Part shown: piece after piece, positions 1 through 10,369 of the stretch
Position numbering within the stretch: position 1 is the first letter of the stretch
Layout: the number at the start of each line of letters is the position of its first letter
Source of the DNA: Coptodactyla brooksi
Taxonomy: Eukaryota > Arthropoda > Insecta > Coleoptera > Scarabaeidae
Direction: 5' to 3'
Length of the DNA stretch: 22,813 bases
Assembly: GCA_033557675.1 (NCBI GenBank)
Contig: JAWQRM010000425.1
Coordinates: forward strand, 1 to 22,813
The notes under the pieces: generated by a model
What the model was told of the DNA's origin: nothing
The model's database searches: none
The model's input: the letters and a program-made list of their open reading frames with translations, nothing else
Program-made: the position numbers and the translations under genes

Positions 1-1
1 G

Positions 2-52
2 CTGTGCAAGAAAATACTAGAGGAGGAAATCAAAAGGCTAATGGAGAAATAA
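2..52 (+). other. Short open frame running in from the window edge (uncertain)
   Basis: The frame starting at base 2 reads LCKKILEEEIKRLMEK and then a stop. It is charged and helix-like, with a coding-like look, and enters from outside the window. It could be the last codons of an exon or of a transposon ORF lying upstream, or it could be chance. Sixteen codons cannot identify a family. Confidence 0.15.
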
Positions 53-311
53 GTTCGTAAATATACATTTCCACATGCCACGAGTAAAACATTCATAGCA
101 TGTTAAGAAAATAGAAGTCATTAATTATGTTTGATTAATATAACATAAACTTGCCAATATCTAAAAGAAAAAATAGAAATTAATATATGATATTTATTAA
201 TTAATAAATATATGAGAGTAATATTTGTAGTCAATAGTATATTCCTAGGAGACCATAGTTGCTCTAAACATTCATATAATGTTTAGATATAGGGAAACCT
301 AGCTTCCTTAG

Positions 312-370
312 AAAACCGTATAAATCGAAATCGTAGATTTTTATATGTCAAACCGTGTAAATCGAAAACA
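312..370. repeat. Tigger-like terminal region, low-coordinate side
   Basis: Two imperfect copies of the motif AAACCGTRTAAATCGAAA lie at 312-330 and 349-367. Repeated accgcgtaaatcgaaa-type sequence is typical of the subterminal regions of Tigger/pogo DNA transposons. A comparable motif, with GCGAAATCGTGCAAAC, flanks the other side of the transposase remnant at 2341-2405. The outermost TIR base cannot be fixed; AGTATATTCCTA near 235 resembles AGTACTCCTA near 2405 and may be the true edge. Confidence 0.5.
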
Positions 371-1046
371 GACTAAAATGTGCATAATTTTTATTAAAAA
401 CATAAAAATAACGGTCTATTCATAAAATAACAAAAATATAAAGGTACATGAATGTTATTCATTTTGAATATAGAAAAAAGCAATATAAATTAAAAAATTT
501 CACCAAACATTTTATTATTGCTATCACTTTCGTAGACTTTTAATCTTCTCTTCCTGATTGGTATGATGTCACTTTCGTCGATAGTACCTGATGCGATGCA
601 AGTTTGATGTTTGATGAATTATAAACAATTATAAACAAGATCGGCGAACGTTGGTAATGAAATCCGTAATTAACAACTTTTGCTGTGAACGCAACTGGTT
701 CAGACTCCTCTTGACCAGGATCACTGTCACGATCATTTGTTTTATTAACCATGTCAACTAAATTATACTCATCTAGTTCTTTGTCTGTCATTAATTCTAT
801 AATATCTGCCTCAGCAAATTCCCCGAAACCTTTTCCTCCCATTCATTGTATGCGCCATCTCCGTTATCTGAGAGCATTCATGCTCTAATAATAATCTAGA
901 ATTCTCACCTTCAACTACATCTGGCCATATCTTCTTGCAGAGTACATTGAGCGTTAATTGCTTAATCTCGCTGTATAACTCAACATGCTTAACACAATCT
1001 AAGATTGTAATTTTTCTCCAAACATCTTATACGTAAATATATATTT

Positions 1047-1091
1047 CAGACGTCAAAATATATTATATACTTAAATGTATTTTGACGTCTG
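1047..1091. repeat. 45-bp hairpin at the Tigger internal deletion
   Basis: CAGACGTCAAAATA at 1047-1060 is the exact inverse of 1078-1091, giving 14-bp perfect arms with an AT-rich loop; pairing continues imperfectly into the loop. It sits in the stretch (about 985-1140) where the middle of the Tigger DDE domain is missing, between the LPVY-proximal part and the SEIKQL-type C-terminal part. It could be a tiny MITE, but no clear target duplication is seen. A fold-back duplication formed during the deletion fits as well. Confidence 0.75.
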
Positions 1092-1846
1092 AGACAAAAA
1101 AAATACGAAACTATTCATTGAAGTTTCATAACTTTGGTTTAAGCATAACCTAAACGGTATAAAAGGTTAAGTGTGGCAGTCACCCAGGCCTTCTTGTTGG
1201 CTATTCAATAAACGGGAAGGTTGTTGATGCTTATTCCTTTAAATGAGCGTGACGTTTTTGATTTGTTAATAACCAATGGTTTCAGTACACAATCTCCTGA
1301 AGCGTTGCTGCAGAAAAAAACTGTTATACGATTTTTCGTTACTTTATGACCACTAGCTGATTTGTGAGCTTTAGCCAAATATGTTCTTTCTGGCATGTTG
1401 TTCCAAAATAACCCAAACTCATCAGCATTGAAGACCTGGTCAGAAGTGCTGGAATTAACGGATATAATTTCAGCAATTTTGCCGGTTACGCTGTATCTGA
1501 ATCAGCAGCTGCTTATTCACCTTTGAATCTTGGATTATGTAAAGAATGTCTTTGTTTAAATCTTTCAAACCAACCATGGCTTGCAGAAAAAGATAACTTT
1601 TTCTCAGCTGAAAAAATAGATGGTAACTAATTTTCAATTTTTTCATAAACTTCTAAGTCTTATTTGTAATTGTATTGGTATCAATTGGAATCCGCTTTTG
1701 TGGTGTCTTCTAGCTACATCATTAGGTACTGCTTTTTCCATATTTTCCATTTCAGCATCTCTTACATATGAAACGCAGCATACTAGATCATAGATAGAAG
1801 ATGCAGTCGCTACACTGTTTCTAATGAAGTCTTCAGTTTTTCTTAA

Positions 1847-1929
1847 CCCTAGAAAGATAACCTACGCCTCAGAGGCGCCTGCATAGCTTTGAAATCGCTT
1901 CAATTTGAAATAAGGTTATCTTTCTAGGG
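1847..1929. mobile_element. piggyBac-type MITE, 83 bp, TTAA-flanked
   Basis: The element has 17-bp perfect terminal inverted repeats, CCCTAGAAAGATAACCT, at 1847-1863 and inverted at 1913-1929. TTAA lies directly outside each end (1843-1846 and 1930-1933). CCCTAGAAAGATA is the 13-bp TIR of the original piggyBac element, and TTAA is the superfamily's target duplication. The interior has no coding capacity and contains a small palindrome (GCCTCAGAGGC). It interrupts the helix-turn-helix codons of the Tigger pseudogene between TLRR and LRKTED. Counting one TTAA as the duplication, the flanking frame is continuous across the site. It would need a piggyBac transposase supplied in trans. Confidence 0.93.
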
Positions 1930-2340
1930 TTAATCTCCTTAATGTGGCTCCATTCATGGAACAAAATTTAGCTACATCTGTGACTCTTTCTTCATTATGA
2001 TCTATACTTTTAATTTTGCTTTCTAAAGACACAACTTTTATTTTCATATGTTTCTTTTAATTTTGAAATGCTACAAAAGCTGAAATTATTTATCACTAAC
2101 CAGTAAATATGAAGTTTAAAAAAATTCTGAATAGAAAAACAGAATGATGTATACCTTTCTACTACTAAAAATTTACTGCACTGAACCACATGAACAGAAA
2201 ATTTGATTGTAAATACAGAATGGGGAACGCCCGTTTCCAGATTGGAATAAATGGAATTCATAATAGAATGGAATTATTACCAAGCAAAGGGAATTAAAAA
2301 ATGACTGCAGAATGTTTTGTTCTTTTTTAAATTTCACATT

Positions 2341-2405
2341 TGAAAAACTGTACAAAAGCGAAATCGTGCAAACAAAGTACAGTGCAAATCGGGGAATAGG
2401 AGTAC
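2341..2405. repeat. Tigger-like terminal region, high-coordinate side
   Basis: The segment contains GCGAAATCGTGCAAACAAAG, then a GTGCAAATCGGGGAATAGG-like run, a pattern I recognise from Tigger/pogo subterminal sequence. It lies 5' of the minus-strand transposase start at 2047, as expected for the 5' end of this element. The exact TIR boundary is not determined. Confidence 0.5.
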
Positions 2406-2429
2406 TTCAAAACGTAGAAACTATCGATG

Positions 2430-4170
2430 AAATAAAAATAGTTTCATTTAAAATAGCAAAGGCTGGTGTCAACAAGATGCTGTTCTTCGAGAGCTGTAAC
2501 CTTGACAAGGAACTGGCGCAGTAATTAGACATAAATAAATAGTGTGACATGAAAACTTCTAACGAATCAGTTAACTATATGCAGGGTTAATAAAACGTCT
2601 CTACACGAACTTTAATAAGAGATAAGGAACATCGATACCAACTTATTTCGCTCCATTTATTGTTGGTACAAAATGTAATGGTACATAAATAAACGACATT
2701 TATGGACGAATAAACATTGCTGTTTTCTCAGCAGTCTGTTGCTTCCATTCCTAACACCACCTTTTAGCTGAATGGTGACGTCTACAAATATGTATTTTAA
2801 TTTTATTTCTTATATTTCATTAAAGTTGTTATGGAAAATTTTCATTCACGCTATAAAGCAAGTGTACGCAAAACGGGGCAATGAATAATCACCTGTCCAT
2901 ACTATTTTAAATTATGTGCATGCAATGTAAGCAAGCAACCTGTTACTCTGAGTAAGATGTGTTACATAAAAATAACAAAACAATTATACGTTGAAAACAC
3001 AAGTATTTTTCTTGTTTCGATAATTACCTTAATACCTGGTCGGTATATTCCACGAACAGAAAATCTTTACACATTGCTCAATACAGCAAGTATTCCTATA
3101 GCAAGTATTTGTTCATTATGTTAATTCTGGAATGTGTTTATTTACTTATGAGTTTCAAGTTATTGGCTGTTGTAGCAAACAATTTTTACATCCATTATAC
3201 GGTATATTCTTTTGGTACACAAACGTATACCAAAGATTTGTGCTTAAAAAAATAAATTCTTTAATGCAAATTAAAATTTTTCAAATAAATTAGGTTATAA
3301 GAGTAGCATTGTAGCATTTTATTCTTTACAGTACCTTTATCAAGACATTTGTTATTCAAATGGAGTTTTAAAAATTGGGAGGTTATGTACAGGTTTGCAG
3401 TACACTTGGTTCATTAGAAGTTTTCAATGCTTTGTATTTGTATTGTTTAAAACAAAATATTTTCAAAAGTTGAAATTTTGTTATTTTTATGTAATGGTGT
3501 GATCCTTCTATCATATTTGTTTTCCGTTTTGCAAACAATTTGAAATGTTGCTTATTCTTGATGCAGGATATTTTATATTTATGCACCTTGTAAGTTTAGT
3601 CTAGACATGAAGGCATTGAATAGTATCTCTGACAACATTTCATCACTTACAGGGCATTCGAAATTTAAATCTCAATCAACACATTTTCCGAATGCAAAAA
3701 ACTGACTTTGAACAACCTGTACGTTAATATACTACTATTAATAAAATAATATCCTGCATTAAGACTTGTTATGGTTCGCTATGCCCATCTCTAGCAGTTT
3801 TTGGGTTATTGATGACTTGTTTTAAAAATGATATCAGATTTTATTAGCAGGCTTGACAGTATTGATACTCAGTGTTTCCTACTTTAGATACCGATTAATG
3901 GGCAAACGATGAATAAAATATACTATAGTCAACTAATTAAATAGTGATATTTGAAAATTGTATTCAGTTTAAGGAGAATGTGAAAAAATATTAGATTGAA
4001 CGTATCATGTCAATAACGAGAAATATCTGAACACATTTGATACGGTCGAAAAATGTTTAGTAATGTTACAAAAAGTTAAATTTACAATTTTAAGGAATAT
4101 AACCAATAGCTGTTGTGACTATACAAAACATCTTCTCACGTATGCAAAGATATAGAATAGAAAATCTTTT
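2430..4170. other. AT-rich stretch, nothing recognised
   Basis: No open frame longer than about 70 codons and no recognisable motif on either strand. The small ORF at 3383-3586 has chance-like composition and no family resemblance that I can see. Confidence 0.6.
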
Positions 4171-4173
4171 TTA

Positions 4174-4290
4174 AGTAACGTCAGAAATAAAATCAGGAGG
4201 AGTTAAATCAGACCAATACAGCAAGAATTGATTATTAATCCAGTTACGTTCGAAAATTACATTGGACTCTTATACAAGTTGGCAACACTT
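4174..4290 (-). pseudogene. Tc1/mariner-type transposase scrap, copy 1
   Basis: The minus strand reads QFLLYWSDLTPPDFISDV (4230-4177), which resembles the (PP)YSPDLTPxDFFLF segment carrying the last catalytic aspartate of Tc1/mariner-type DDE transposases. Upstream on the same strand is TGLIIN. The DNA resembles that of the scrap at 4330-4450 in the same order: CATTGGA, then AACTGG, TAATCA, TCTTG, TCnGATTTA and GATTTTnATTT. Assignment rests on short motifs in AT-rich DNA, so it is tentative. Confidence 0.4.
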
Positions 4291-4329
4291 TCTCATCAAT
4301 TGCGGTTTTGCCAGGTGTGAAATAAAAAA

Positions 4330-4450
4330 AAGTGACCTAACAAATAAAAATCAAGATATAAATCTGATGAATATGGTGGTTAATTCCAAGACCTGATTAC
4401 CAACCCAGTTATTTTAAAAAATTTCAAATAGCTCATTGGATACTTCTCGA
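4330..4450 (-). pseudogene. Tc1/mariner-type transposase scrap, copy 2
   Basis: The minus strand reads PPYSSDLYLDFYL (4379-4341), matching the terminal PPYSPDLxxxDFFL motif of Tc1/mariner-type transposases. In another frame it is preceded by NNWVGNQVLEL, comparable to the NxWIGRxGPxxW segment that precedes this motif in some insect families. Stops and frameshifts surround it. The match to the neighbouring scrap suggests a local duplication or two nested fragments of one family. It does not match the mariner at 4731-5496 outside the motif. Confidence 0.45.
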
Positions 4451-4705
4451 GATGAAAAGTGCTATTGAGTCATCCATTTGCCACCAACAATTTCAGAAAA
4501 CGTTCAGTAGAAGATTCCTATAGATGTTGGTAACAGTCTATTGAGGAATTTCCAGAGTTGTTTAAATTTTCATCATGAAATCTCTTTTAACACGTGAAAA
4601 TTTTAAGTTGCAAAGTAATGCAAGTTCTTCCCCTTCTTTAAAAATTTGGATTGATGAACACAAATTATTTTTGACAAAAATTTTGATTTTATAAATCAGG
4701 TTCAG

Positions 4706-4739
4706 TTATTAATTCTGGTTGATTTTATTAATTCCGGTT
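4706..4739. repeat. 15-bp direct repeat at the mariner edge
   Basis: TTATTAATTCTGGTT at 4706-4720 recurs as TTATTAATTCCGGTT at 4725-4739, with one mismatch and a 19-bp period. The second copy overlaps the proposed outer end of the mariner TIR, so the first could be part of a duplicated or nested end. Confidence 0.6.
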
Positions 4740-5496
4740 TTGGAAAGTAATTTCGTTTTTTTTTTGGTGAAAATGAAAGGCACTTTTCTTAGAGAGTATA
4801 AATATTTTATGTAATCACAAATTCATCATTTTAGTCCAACACATTTTGCTGTCTTTCTGGCAGTAGCATGATTCCACACTCATGAAACTTCTGATCCTTG
4901 CTGACAAAAAACTGATCCAAGTCATTTTTGATGGCCTCATTTGAAGTAAAGATTTTGCCGTCCAAACAAATTTGTGGAGACTGAAACAAGTAATAATCGG
5001 AAGGTGCCAGATCTCGAGAATATGGTGGATGTGGTAGTACATCTATTTTCTATTGAACAATTTCTATTGTTCTGGATTTCTTTCTATTGATTAATTCTCG
5101 CCTTTCCTATTTGAGTGAATCATGCAATTTGTCCAGTTGATGACAGTACACTTCAGAAATGAAATTTTGAAACTTTTGCAAAATTCCAAAAAATATTTTG
5201 AAATTTGTTTCATGTATGCAAAAATTTTGCATACCACTCTTGGTACTGGCATTCTCTCAACACATTTTCTCAAAACAAAATGTGCCGAAAATGCTGTTTT
5301 TGATTATCGATGTTTCATAAGACACGAAAAGAAAACAATTGCACGGAACCGAACAAAATATTTTCACACATAAACTTTGCAATGTTAGCTGTCAGAATAT
5401 ATAATGCATATACGGATTAGAATGAGGTTGGCTGGCTAAAATACAGCTAATGCCTCTGCTGCGAAAAAAAACGAAATTACTTTCCGAACAACCCAA
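4731..5496 (-). mobile_element. Internally deleted mariner element
   Basis: Both ends carry the inward-reading TIR core GGAAAGTAATTTCG followed by a T run: plus strand from 4742 and minus strand from 5485. The high end starts TTGGGTTGTTCGG at 5496 and is followed by a TA (5497-5498); a TA also precedes the low end (4729-4730). Mariners insert at TA. The length is about 766 bp against roughly 1.3 kb for full-length mariners. The 5' untranslated part (5280-5496) is nearly identical to the inverted copy at 14467-14690. Confidence 0.88.
4800..5395 (-). pseudogene. mariner transposase, deleted and frameshifted
   Basis: Minus-strand blocks in order are a short N-terminal remnant (around 5330-5230), then SEVYCHQLDKLHDSLK (5160-5110), a stop and RRELINRKK, as in the region before the second catalytic aspartate. 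A jump follows to LPHPPYSRDLAPSDYYLFQS (around 5045-4985) with the third aspartate, then KNDLDQFFVSKDQKF and a C-terminus like GIMLLPERQQNVLD. The segments with the first (GDEKW-type) and second (HQDNARPH-type) catalytic aspartates are missing. It cannot encode transposase; it could have been mobilised in trans because its TIRs survive. Confidence 0.85.
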
Positions 5497-5498
5497 TA

Positions 5499-7231
5499 TT
5501 TTTAAACCTCTTCTGATTTCAATATTCCTCATTTTTCATGTTATTCTTGTTCATTTATAACTCAAAATGTATAGTCACAAGTTAGTATATACATATGTGT
5601 TACTTTGAATACTCTTAGCTACTCTATGTTGTTCGGTAGTTCAAGTTTTAAAAATTTTAAAAACAGTGGGCAGTGCCGTCATTATAATATGCATACAATT
5701 ATGTGTTTATCTATTTGACACATTACTTAGGTATCTATAAATAATTTTTCAGATCTTGTTATTTTCCTGGAATAAATAGGTTCACCAAGAACACCAAACT
5801 GTTAATCACTTTTCGATTTGCAGTTCATAGTCATAATCACTAACATAAATCACTTCGGAGTTCTCCTTGTTCATATTTACTCATTTCCCTTTGCTTATAC
5901 CTTACAGATGATAGACCGAAGAATATACATATCAATATATATAACCATCCACTACATATGCTATTTCTTTTCTGTCTAACATCCACACAATATTGTTTGA
6001 TACCCAATACCCATAACGATGCTGATGAATTAAAAAATTGAAGGACAACTTGAAGGATAAATATGTGATTATTGAGTTGGATATTGTCTCGTGAGATGGG
6101 TTTCACCGTTAATTGTCAATTAATCTTGATCTTACTGATGGCGATTTTTGATACTGCAGATATCACACTCGACAGCATTGACTATAAATGTCTTTTTGGA
6201 AAACAAGCAGGTCATCTGTGTCATCTATCTTACCATTAATCGTGATGGATTGCAGCCCTGATAAGAATCTTCCCCAATTTAAATATGTAACGATATACAG
6301 TTTAAAGTGGAAACGGAAAAGAGGACCTTTGAATCTCTTTTAATTAGTTAGCGATTAGAGCAATTTAATAAATTTTCACTGCCATAATAAACCAGCTATT
6401 ATTTCGGACTTAATTCTTATAACTTGTCACACTACAAATTAAAGCATGGCATTAATGCGCTGTTAACATAAACACGAAAACAGGAATCTGTGATAATGAA
6501 TTATTGAACAACCGAAGTAAATTGAAGGATATATGGATATTTTATAGTTACACGGAAATGTTTATTCCTGGTGATAATATACAGTTAGCAGGTGTAGACA
6601 ATTTATATACCGGATATTATATAATATACAGTTTATAACAAGAACTTACAAATACTAAAATAGTATAGTGACAAAGCTGATCATATTCCACACTTGTCGA
6701 AGAGTGAATCAATATATTCAACACTTCGTGTTCCAAAATAGTATACTGTCTCCTGTAATAAATACAATTAGAAAAAATGAATTACTATAGCAGGCATTAT
6801 GAAATTATTTTTCACAACATTAAGACAACGACAATAATAATAGAAGTTGGTGCAGAGACAACTAGATTTTAGCTCTTTGGTAATAATGCCTTGCTCATTA
6901 TGAAAAAGATACAGTTGATTATTCAAGAAGAATTGTACTTATTTGCACAAATTATCATTTGTGCACATAAGTGATAATTGTTTTTTTCAAAAATGTATCA
7001 TTTGTAATATAATAGCAAATATTGTTATAATAGCAAATCATATTTTACGCCACAAAGTTTAATGAACTGAATACAAAATGTACGCAATTGACATCGCAAT
7101 CTATAATCCTTTTATGACTGAAATCACTTCAGAAAACACGATGTATCTTTATTGTAATAATAATAAATAATACGTTTGACATATCTCATTACGTAGAACA
7201 AAAAATATCAACAGGTGGTTATTAGTTACTT
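5499..7231. other. AT-rich stretch with a short interleaved palindrome only
   Basis: No recognisable gene. An 88-codon minus-strand frame at 5840-6106 shows no family motif and is probably chance. The only structure noted is at 6937-6980: ACTTATTTGCAC (6937-6948) inverts as GTGCACATAAGT (6961-6972) with one mismatch, interleaved with AATTATCA (6950-6957) and its inverse TGATAATT (6972-6979). Confidence 0.55.
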
Positions 7232-8639
7232 CAGTGGTTCCCAAACTTTTCCCGCCGCGGCACCTTTTTTGAATTAAGATTTTAGATTACGTAAAAGTAT
7301 GAATAATCATAAGTAAGAGGTAAAAATAAATGAAACTCGTACACCTGCTATATTGAACTAATCCGTTCATTTATTTGTTATTCACTTCATTTCATTAACA
7401 TTAAATTAATAATTAATGGGATGGATAAGCCTGCAAATCACTGAACATTTTCCTTTCTCATATCCCTTTCCACTTTGATAACTTTTATTAAAATCCAAAA
7501 TGCAATTCAAAATTCTATCAATTTCATGTTGCCAATTTTCTCTTTCAAAACCTGGTCGCAAGACAACACGATAAGATTCTCTTGTTCAGCAGAAATAAAT
7601 TTAGATGGAGCATGAAGCTTATAAGGACCTTGAATCCGTGTAAACTTGTTGAAATTTTTATTTTGAAAGTATTGCTCAAACCAGATAATTACTTGTGATG
7701 ACTGCTCTTCAAAAATGTTTTTTTCAACTTGAGAGAAATCAGCTTCATTTGGCGTCAAAAAATTCTACAGTATTAAAAAACAATCCGTTTCTGTGATTTC
7801 ATTCAACTTTCGTCTCCATAAATGGAGTTTACTTTTATGAAAGCTGATTTTTTTCCATTGACCTCAAAAAGTGCATGTTTCTTCGTTACAGAAAGAGATT
7901 TAGAGATATATGACAAAACATTATCACAAGAGAGCCATCACGCACTGCTGAGTGAGGATATCTCTCCTCACATATCCTTACACAGTCTTTTGAAAAGCCA
8001 TGTCTTGAATGAACGAGGTTTTATAAAATTTACTGTAATCATTGCACATTCCAAATAGCTGATTTAGTGCAGGACTCGTGAGCTCTAATGCAAGCGCTTC
8101 TCTGTGAATAATGAAATAGATTGACAGTGTACCAGAGACTTTCCTTCAACCAAATGCTTGTAATCCTCAATAGCAGCTAGACATAGAATGAGGTCCAACA
8201 GTACAGGCACCAACACATTTCGCCCATCTAATTCTAAGCCATTTGCATATATGTATAAATGTATCAAGCATCTCGAACATGTCCTGAGGCGTCGTCCCTG
8301 CAGTGATATTGTTACTTTCTCTTATCGATAGGTCTAGAGAAGAATTTTCGCATTCGTAAAAAATCTATGTCAAAATTTTGATGGATCTTGATGAATTAGG
8401 CTATTTGTAGTCTGCCTATGCTATTTTGAATGATTGGTCTGTCCATCTGTAAGTGGTTTAATGATTGCCACGTTAAAGTGATTGACACGAAATGTTGTAT
8501 ATAAGTATCTGATAAAAAGACTTCAGAAAATAAACTATCAGAACAGTAACTTAAGATTTTCTACATGTAAATCAATGTATGATTTATTTTTCATATTTTA
8601 TTGTTTTGTATTGTGCTATTATTGTCACCAAATAAACTG
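7232..8639 (-). mobile_element. hAT transposon remnant with candidate TSD
   Basis: The low end begins CAGTGGTTCCCAAACTTTT at 7232, a typical hAT terminus. The flanking bases TAGTTACTT (7223-7231) recur exactly at 8640-8648, immediately after a stretch ending in ACTG at 8639. hAT elements make 8-bp duplications and end in complementary CAGT/ACTG. Beyond ACTG the high-end TIR is not well preserved, so this boundary is inferred. It agrees with the coding content: hAT motifs stop near 8470 and another element starts by 8721. Confidence 0.65.
7440..8470 (-). pseudogene. hAT-family transposase (ZBED5/SCAND3-like), broken
   Basis: On the minus strand, from N- to C-terminal, the family's hallmarks appear in shifting frames. 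LQMD (near 8443) is a candidate first catalytic aspartate. TAGTTPQDMFEMLDTFI (around 8310-8250) is followed by KCVGACTVGPHSM, where the family has CVGVCTDGAxAM, so the second aspartate is changed to V. FIIHREALA (around 8116-8090) matches the family's HRxALA motif. Then come TVNFIKPRSFKTWLFKRLC (8028-7970) and KFISAEQENLIVLSCDQVL (7607-7550), close to the xLSxxEQExLIxLSxDxxLK segment before the C-terminal dimerisation region. Multiple frameshifts and stops are present. The BED finger and the last C-terminal block are not seen. Confidence 0.82.
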
Positions 8640-8720
8640 TAGTTACTTTGCTCGCATTATAATGGCTATAATTTAACAAGAGAACTTTGACAATATGCAA
8701 CAGAACAAAGAAAGATAACC

Positions 8721-9155
8721 TTAGTAGATATTTTTAAATTCCCATGCAATTTCTTTGGTTGGTAAAAAATTGCCCCATTTGCCAAGATAAGTATGGCAAA
8801 AAATTGCATCAACTGTTCTTTCTTTAACCTGATTACATATCCTAACGACCGCGAGGAACGTTAGAATTTTTTTGATATTGTTATTAAGTGGGTGAGTGGG
8901 ATTCATTTGCGAATATCCCAAAACTGCATCTTCAATAGTTTCACTTTGAACTAGACAATTTATCATTTCGTGCATTTCTATTAGCGACAGAACCAGTAGT
9001 TTGACATTTTTGCATCAAATACTGAACATATTGGTGGCCTACACTTTTATCTGGATGATTTTCATTGAAAATTCTTGCAGGCGACCCTTACACATTCATT
9101 ATTTCGGTAATAAATTGCAATTATTTCAATTTCTTTTTCTGTAGAACAAATCATT
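8721..9155 (-). pseudogene. N-terminus of a Tc1/mariner-like transposase (DUF4817-type HTH)
   Basis: From ATG at 9155 the minus strand reads MICSTEKEIEIIAIYYRNNE, then with small frame changes FNENHPDKSVGHQYVQYLMQ and TGSVANRN. Next, in another frame, comes ETIEDAVLGYSQMNPTHPL (around 8940-8880). The order of helix-turn-helix, TGSV linker, then xxVLGYxxxxPxxS is that of insect Tc1/mariner-like transposases with a DUF4817-type N-terminal domain. No DDE portion follows; the fragment abuts the hAT remnant at lower coordinates. It is distinct from the mariner copies elsewhere in the window. Identification is by motif only. Confidence 0.6.
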
Positions 9156-9159
9156 TTTA

Positions 9160-10311
9160 TAAACACCACTCAAAAAATTTTAGCACTTTTATAAGTGAAT
9201 AATAATCTGAAGTATAGATAAATATAGGTTTTCATGGCCTAAGGAAACGTAACTTTTTAAAGCATCAAACGTCTCTTTTGTCTTTACACTCAAAAAATTA
9301 ATATGTCGTTAAGGAGTTGAATGATTTAAAAAAAATCGTGATTGTATAGAAAATGAAAGGAGCTTTCCAATGAGGTGCCACTCGAGTCCTCATGCAATTA
9401 AAATATTTTAAGAGGGTTGTTACACTCCTCACAGGGATAAAATTACATTAATAGCTTTTAATCAAAAATTTGTCTTCTTCAAAATAAAACTTAATATGCT
9501 TTTGGATTTGTTTTAAGTTATGGGGGTGGCAAATTTTTCGTAACAACTGTCATACGAATGATGCTATAATGTCAAATTCAGTATTTTCAATGATCGCCAT
9601 AGTAACTGTACAAGAAACATTTTGATGTTAGTGTGCATATTTGTAGCACAAAACGTTCTGCATTTAAAATTATAAAGTGATAAATAATTAAAAATATATA
9701 ACAGACATTCTTAAATTGTCACCTTATTAATATACTGACACATTTCTAAATTAATTGTTTTAGTTGGCAGCTTTTAAACATCCCAAATTCAAATTTCCTG
9801 AAATTCGAAAAGAGAAAATTGTTGAATTAATGCTTTTGCCATTTAGATATTTTCTTATCTAAAAGAGCTACAAGCTGATGTCTTATAGTCCATTTTCATT
9901 TACATCTGTAGTGTAGCTGTCGATACTTTCTGATATTTATGTGTAATTAATGTATACTTGCATTTTGTTCTTGACATTTGGTTAACTTAAATATCTAGGA
10001 CCTGAATTTAACTCTTTATTTCATGACTGTACCTTCCAACTTTGTCTTATATTGGTGTTGTCTCACCCTTTCAATACAAAAAAAAATATAAAGTTAAAGA
10101 AGAGGGAAATGCTTAAATAATTTCTGGAATATCTTCTCTATAATTAAGTCTGATAAAAACTGTTAAATAGCATTTTTGAGTATGTAAGATAAATGTTCCA
10201 CAGTAGGTAGGCAACGTACAGATCTAGTTAGTTTAACTGGAATATTTCCTACAGTTGCACTGCATTGATAGGTTGTATAATATGTATAAACACAAGGATA
10301 GAAGTACTAAT
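9160..10311. other. AT-rich stretch, nothing recognised
   Basis: No usable open frames, no TIRs and no repeats beyond simple AT-rich runs were seen on either strand. Confidence 0.6.
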
Positions 10312-10369
10312 AGTAGTATAAGTAGTTGTAGCAGATATAGCTATATCTGCTACTACTATTTATACTATA
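10312..10369. repeat. 58-bp near-perfect palindrome
   Basis: The central 26 bp (10328-10353) are perfectly self-complementary around GATATAGCTATATC. Pairing continues outwards to 10312 and 10369, with about 24 of 29 positions matched per arm. There is no loop, so it could extrude as a cruciform or form a hairpin in RNA. No flanking target duplication was found. Either a very small foldback element or a snap-back duplication could produce it. Confidence 0.85.

Larger units (their letters stand above)
540..2047 (-). pseudogene. Tigger/pogo-like (CENP-B/jerky-type) DDE transposase, broken
   Basis: Read on the minus strand from ATG at 2047. The N-terminal helix-turn-helix includes ERVTDVAKFCSMNGATLRR and is followed by a segment like RKTEDFIRNS, as in Tigger/CENP-B proteins. 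Next comes a CENP-B-type second helix-turn-helix, SASHGWFERFKQRHSL (around 1590-1540). After a frameshift and an in-frame TAA (near 1484) comes the first catalytic aspartate in VFNADEFGLFWNNMPERT (around 1425-1380), then SGHKVTKNRITVFFCSNASG and LKPLVINKS. A TGA at 1207 replaces the tryptophan expected after LPVY. The block with the second and third acidic residues (families read DNAPGHP and QPMDQGV) is absent. The frame resumes near 985 with SEIKQLTLNVLCKKIWPDVV and the acidic C-terminus (GKGFGEFAEADIIELM). Dead element; the family call is firm at superfamily level. Confidence 0.85.

Noticed and set aside
5840..6106. 88-codon minus-strand ORF
   Set aside because: No recognisable motif and a chance-like mix of hydrophobic codons in AT-rich DNA; nothing supports it as a gene.
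7822..8058. 78-codon plus-strand ORF
   Set aside because: Antisense to the hAT transposase segment with TVNFIKPRSFKTWLFKRLC.
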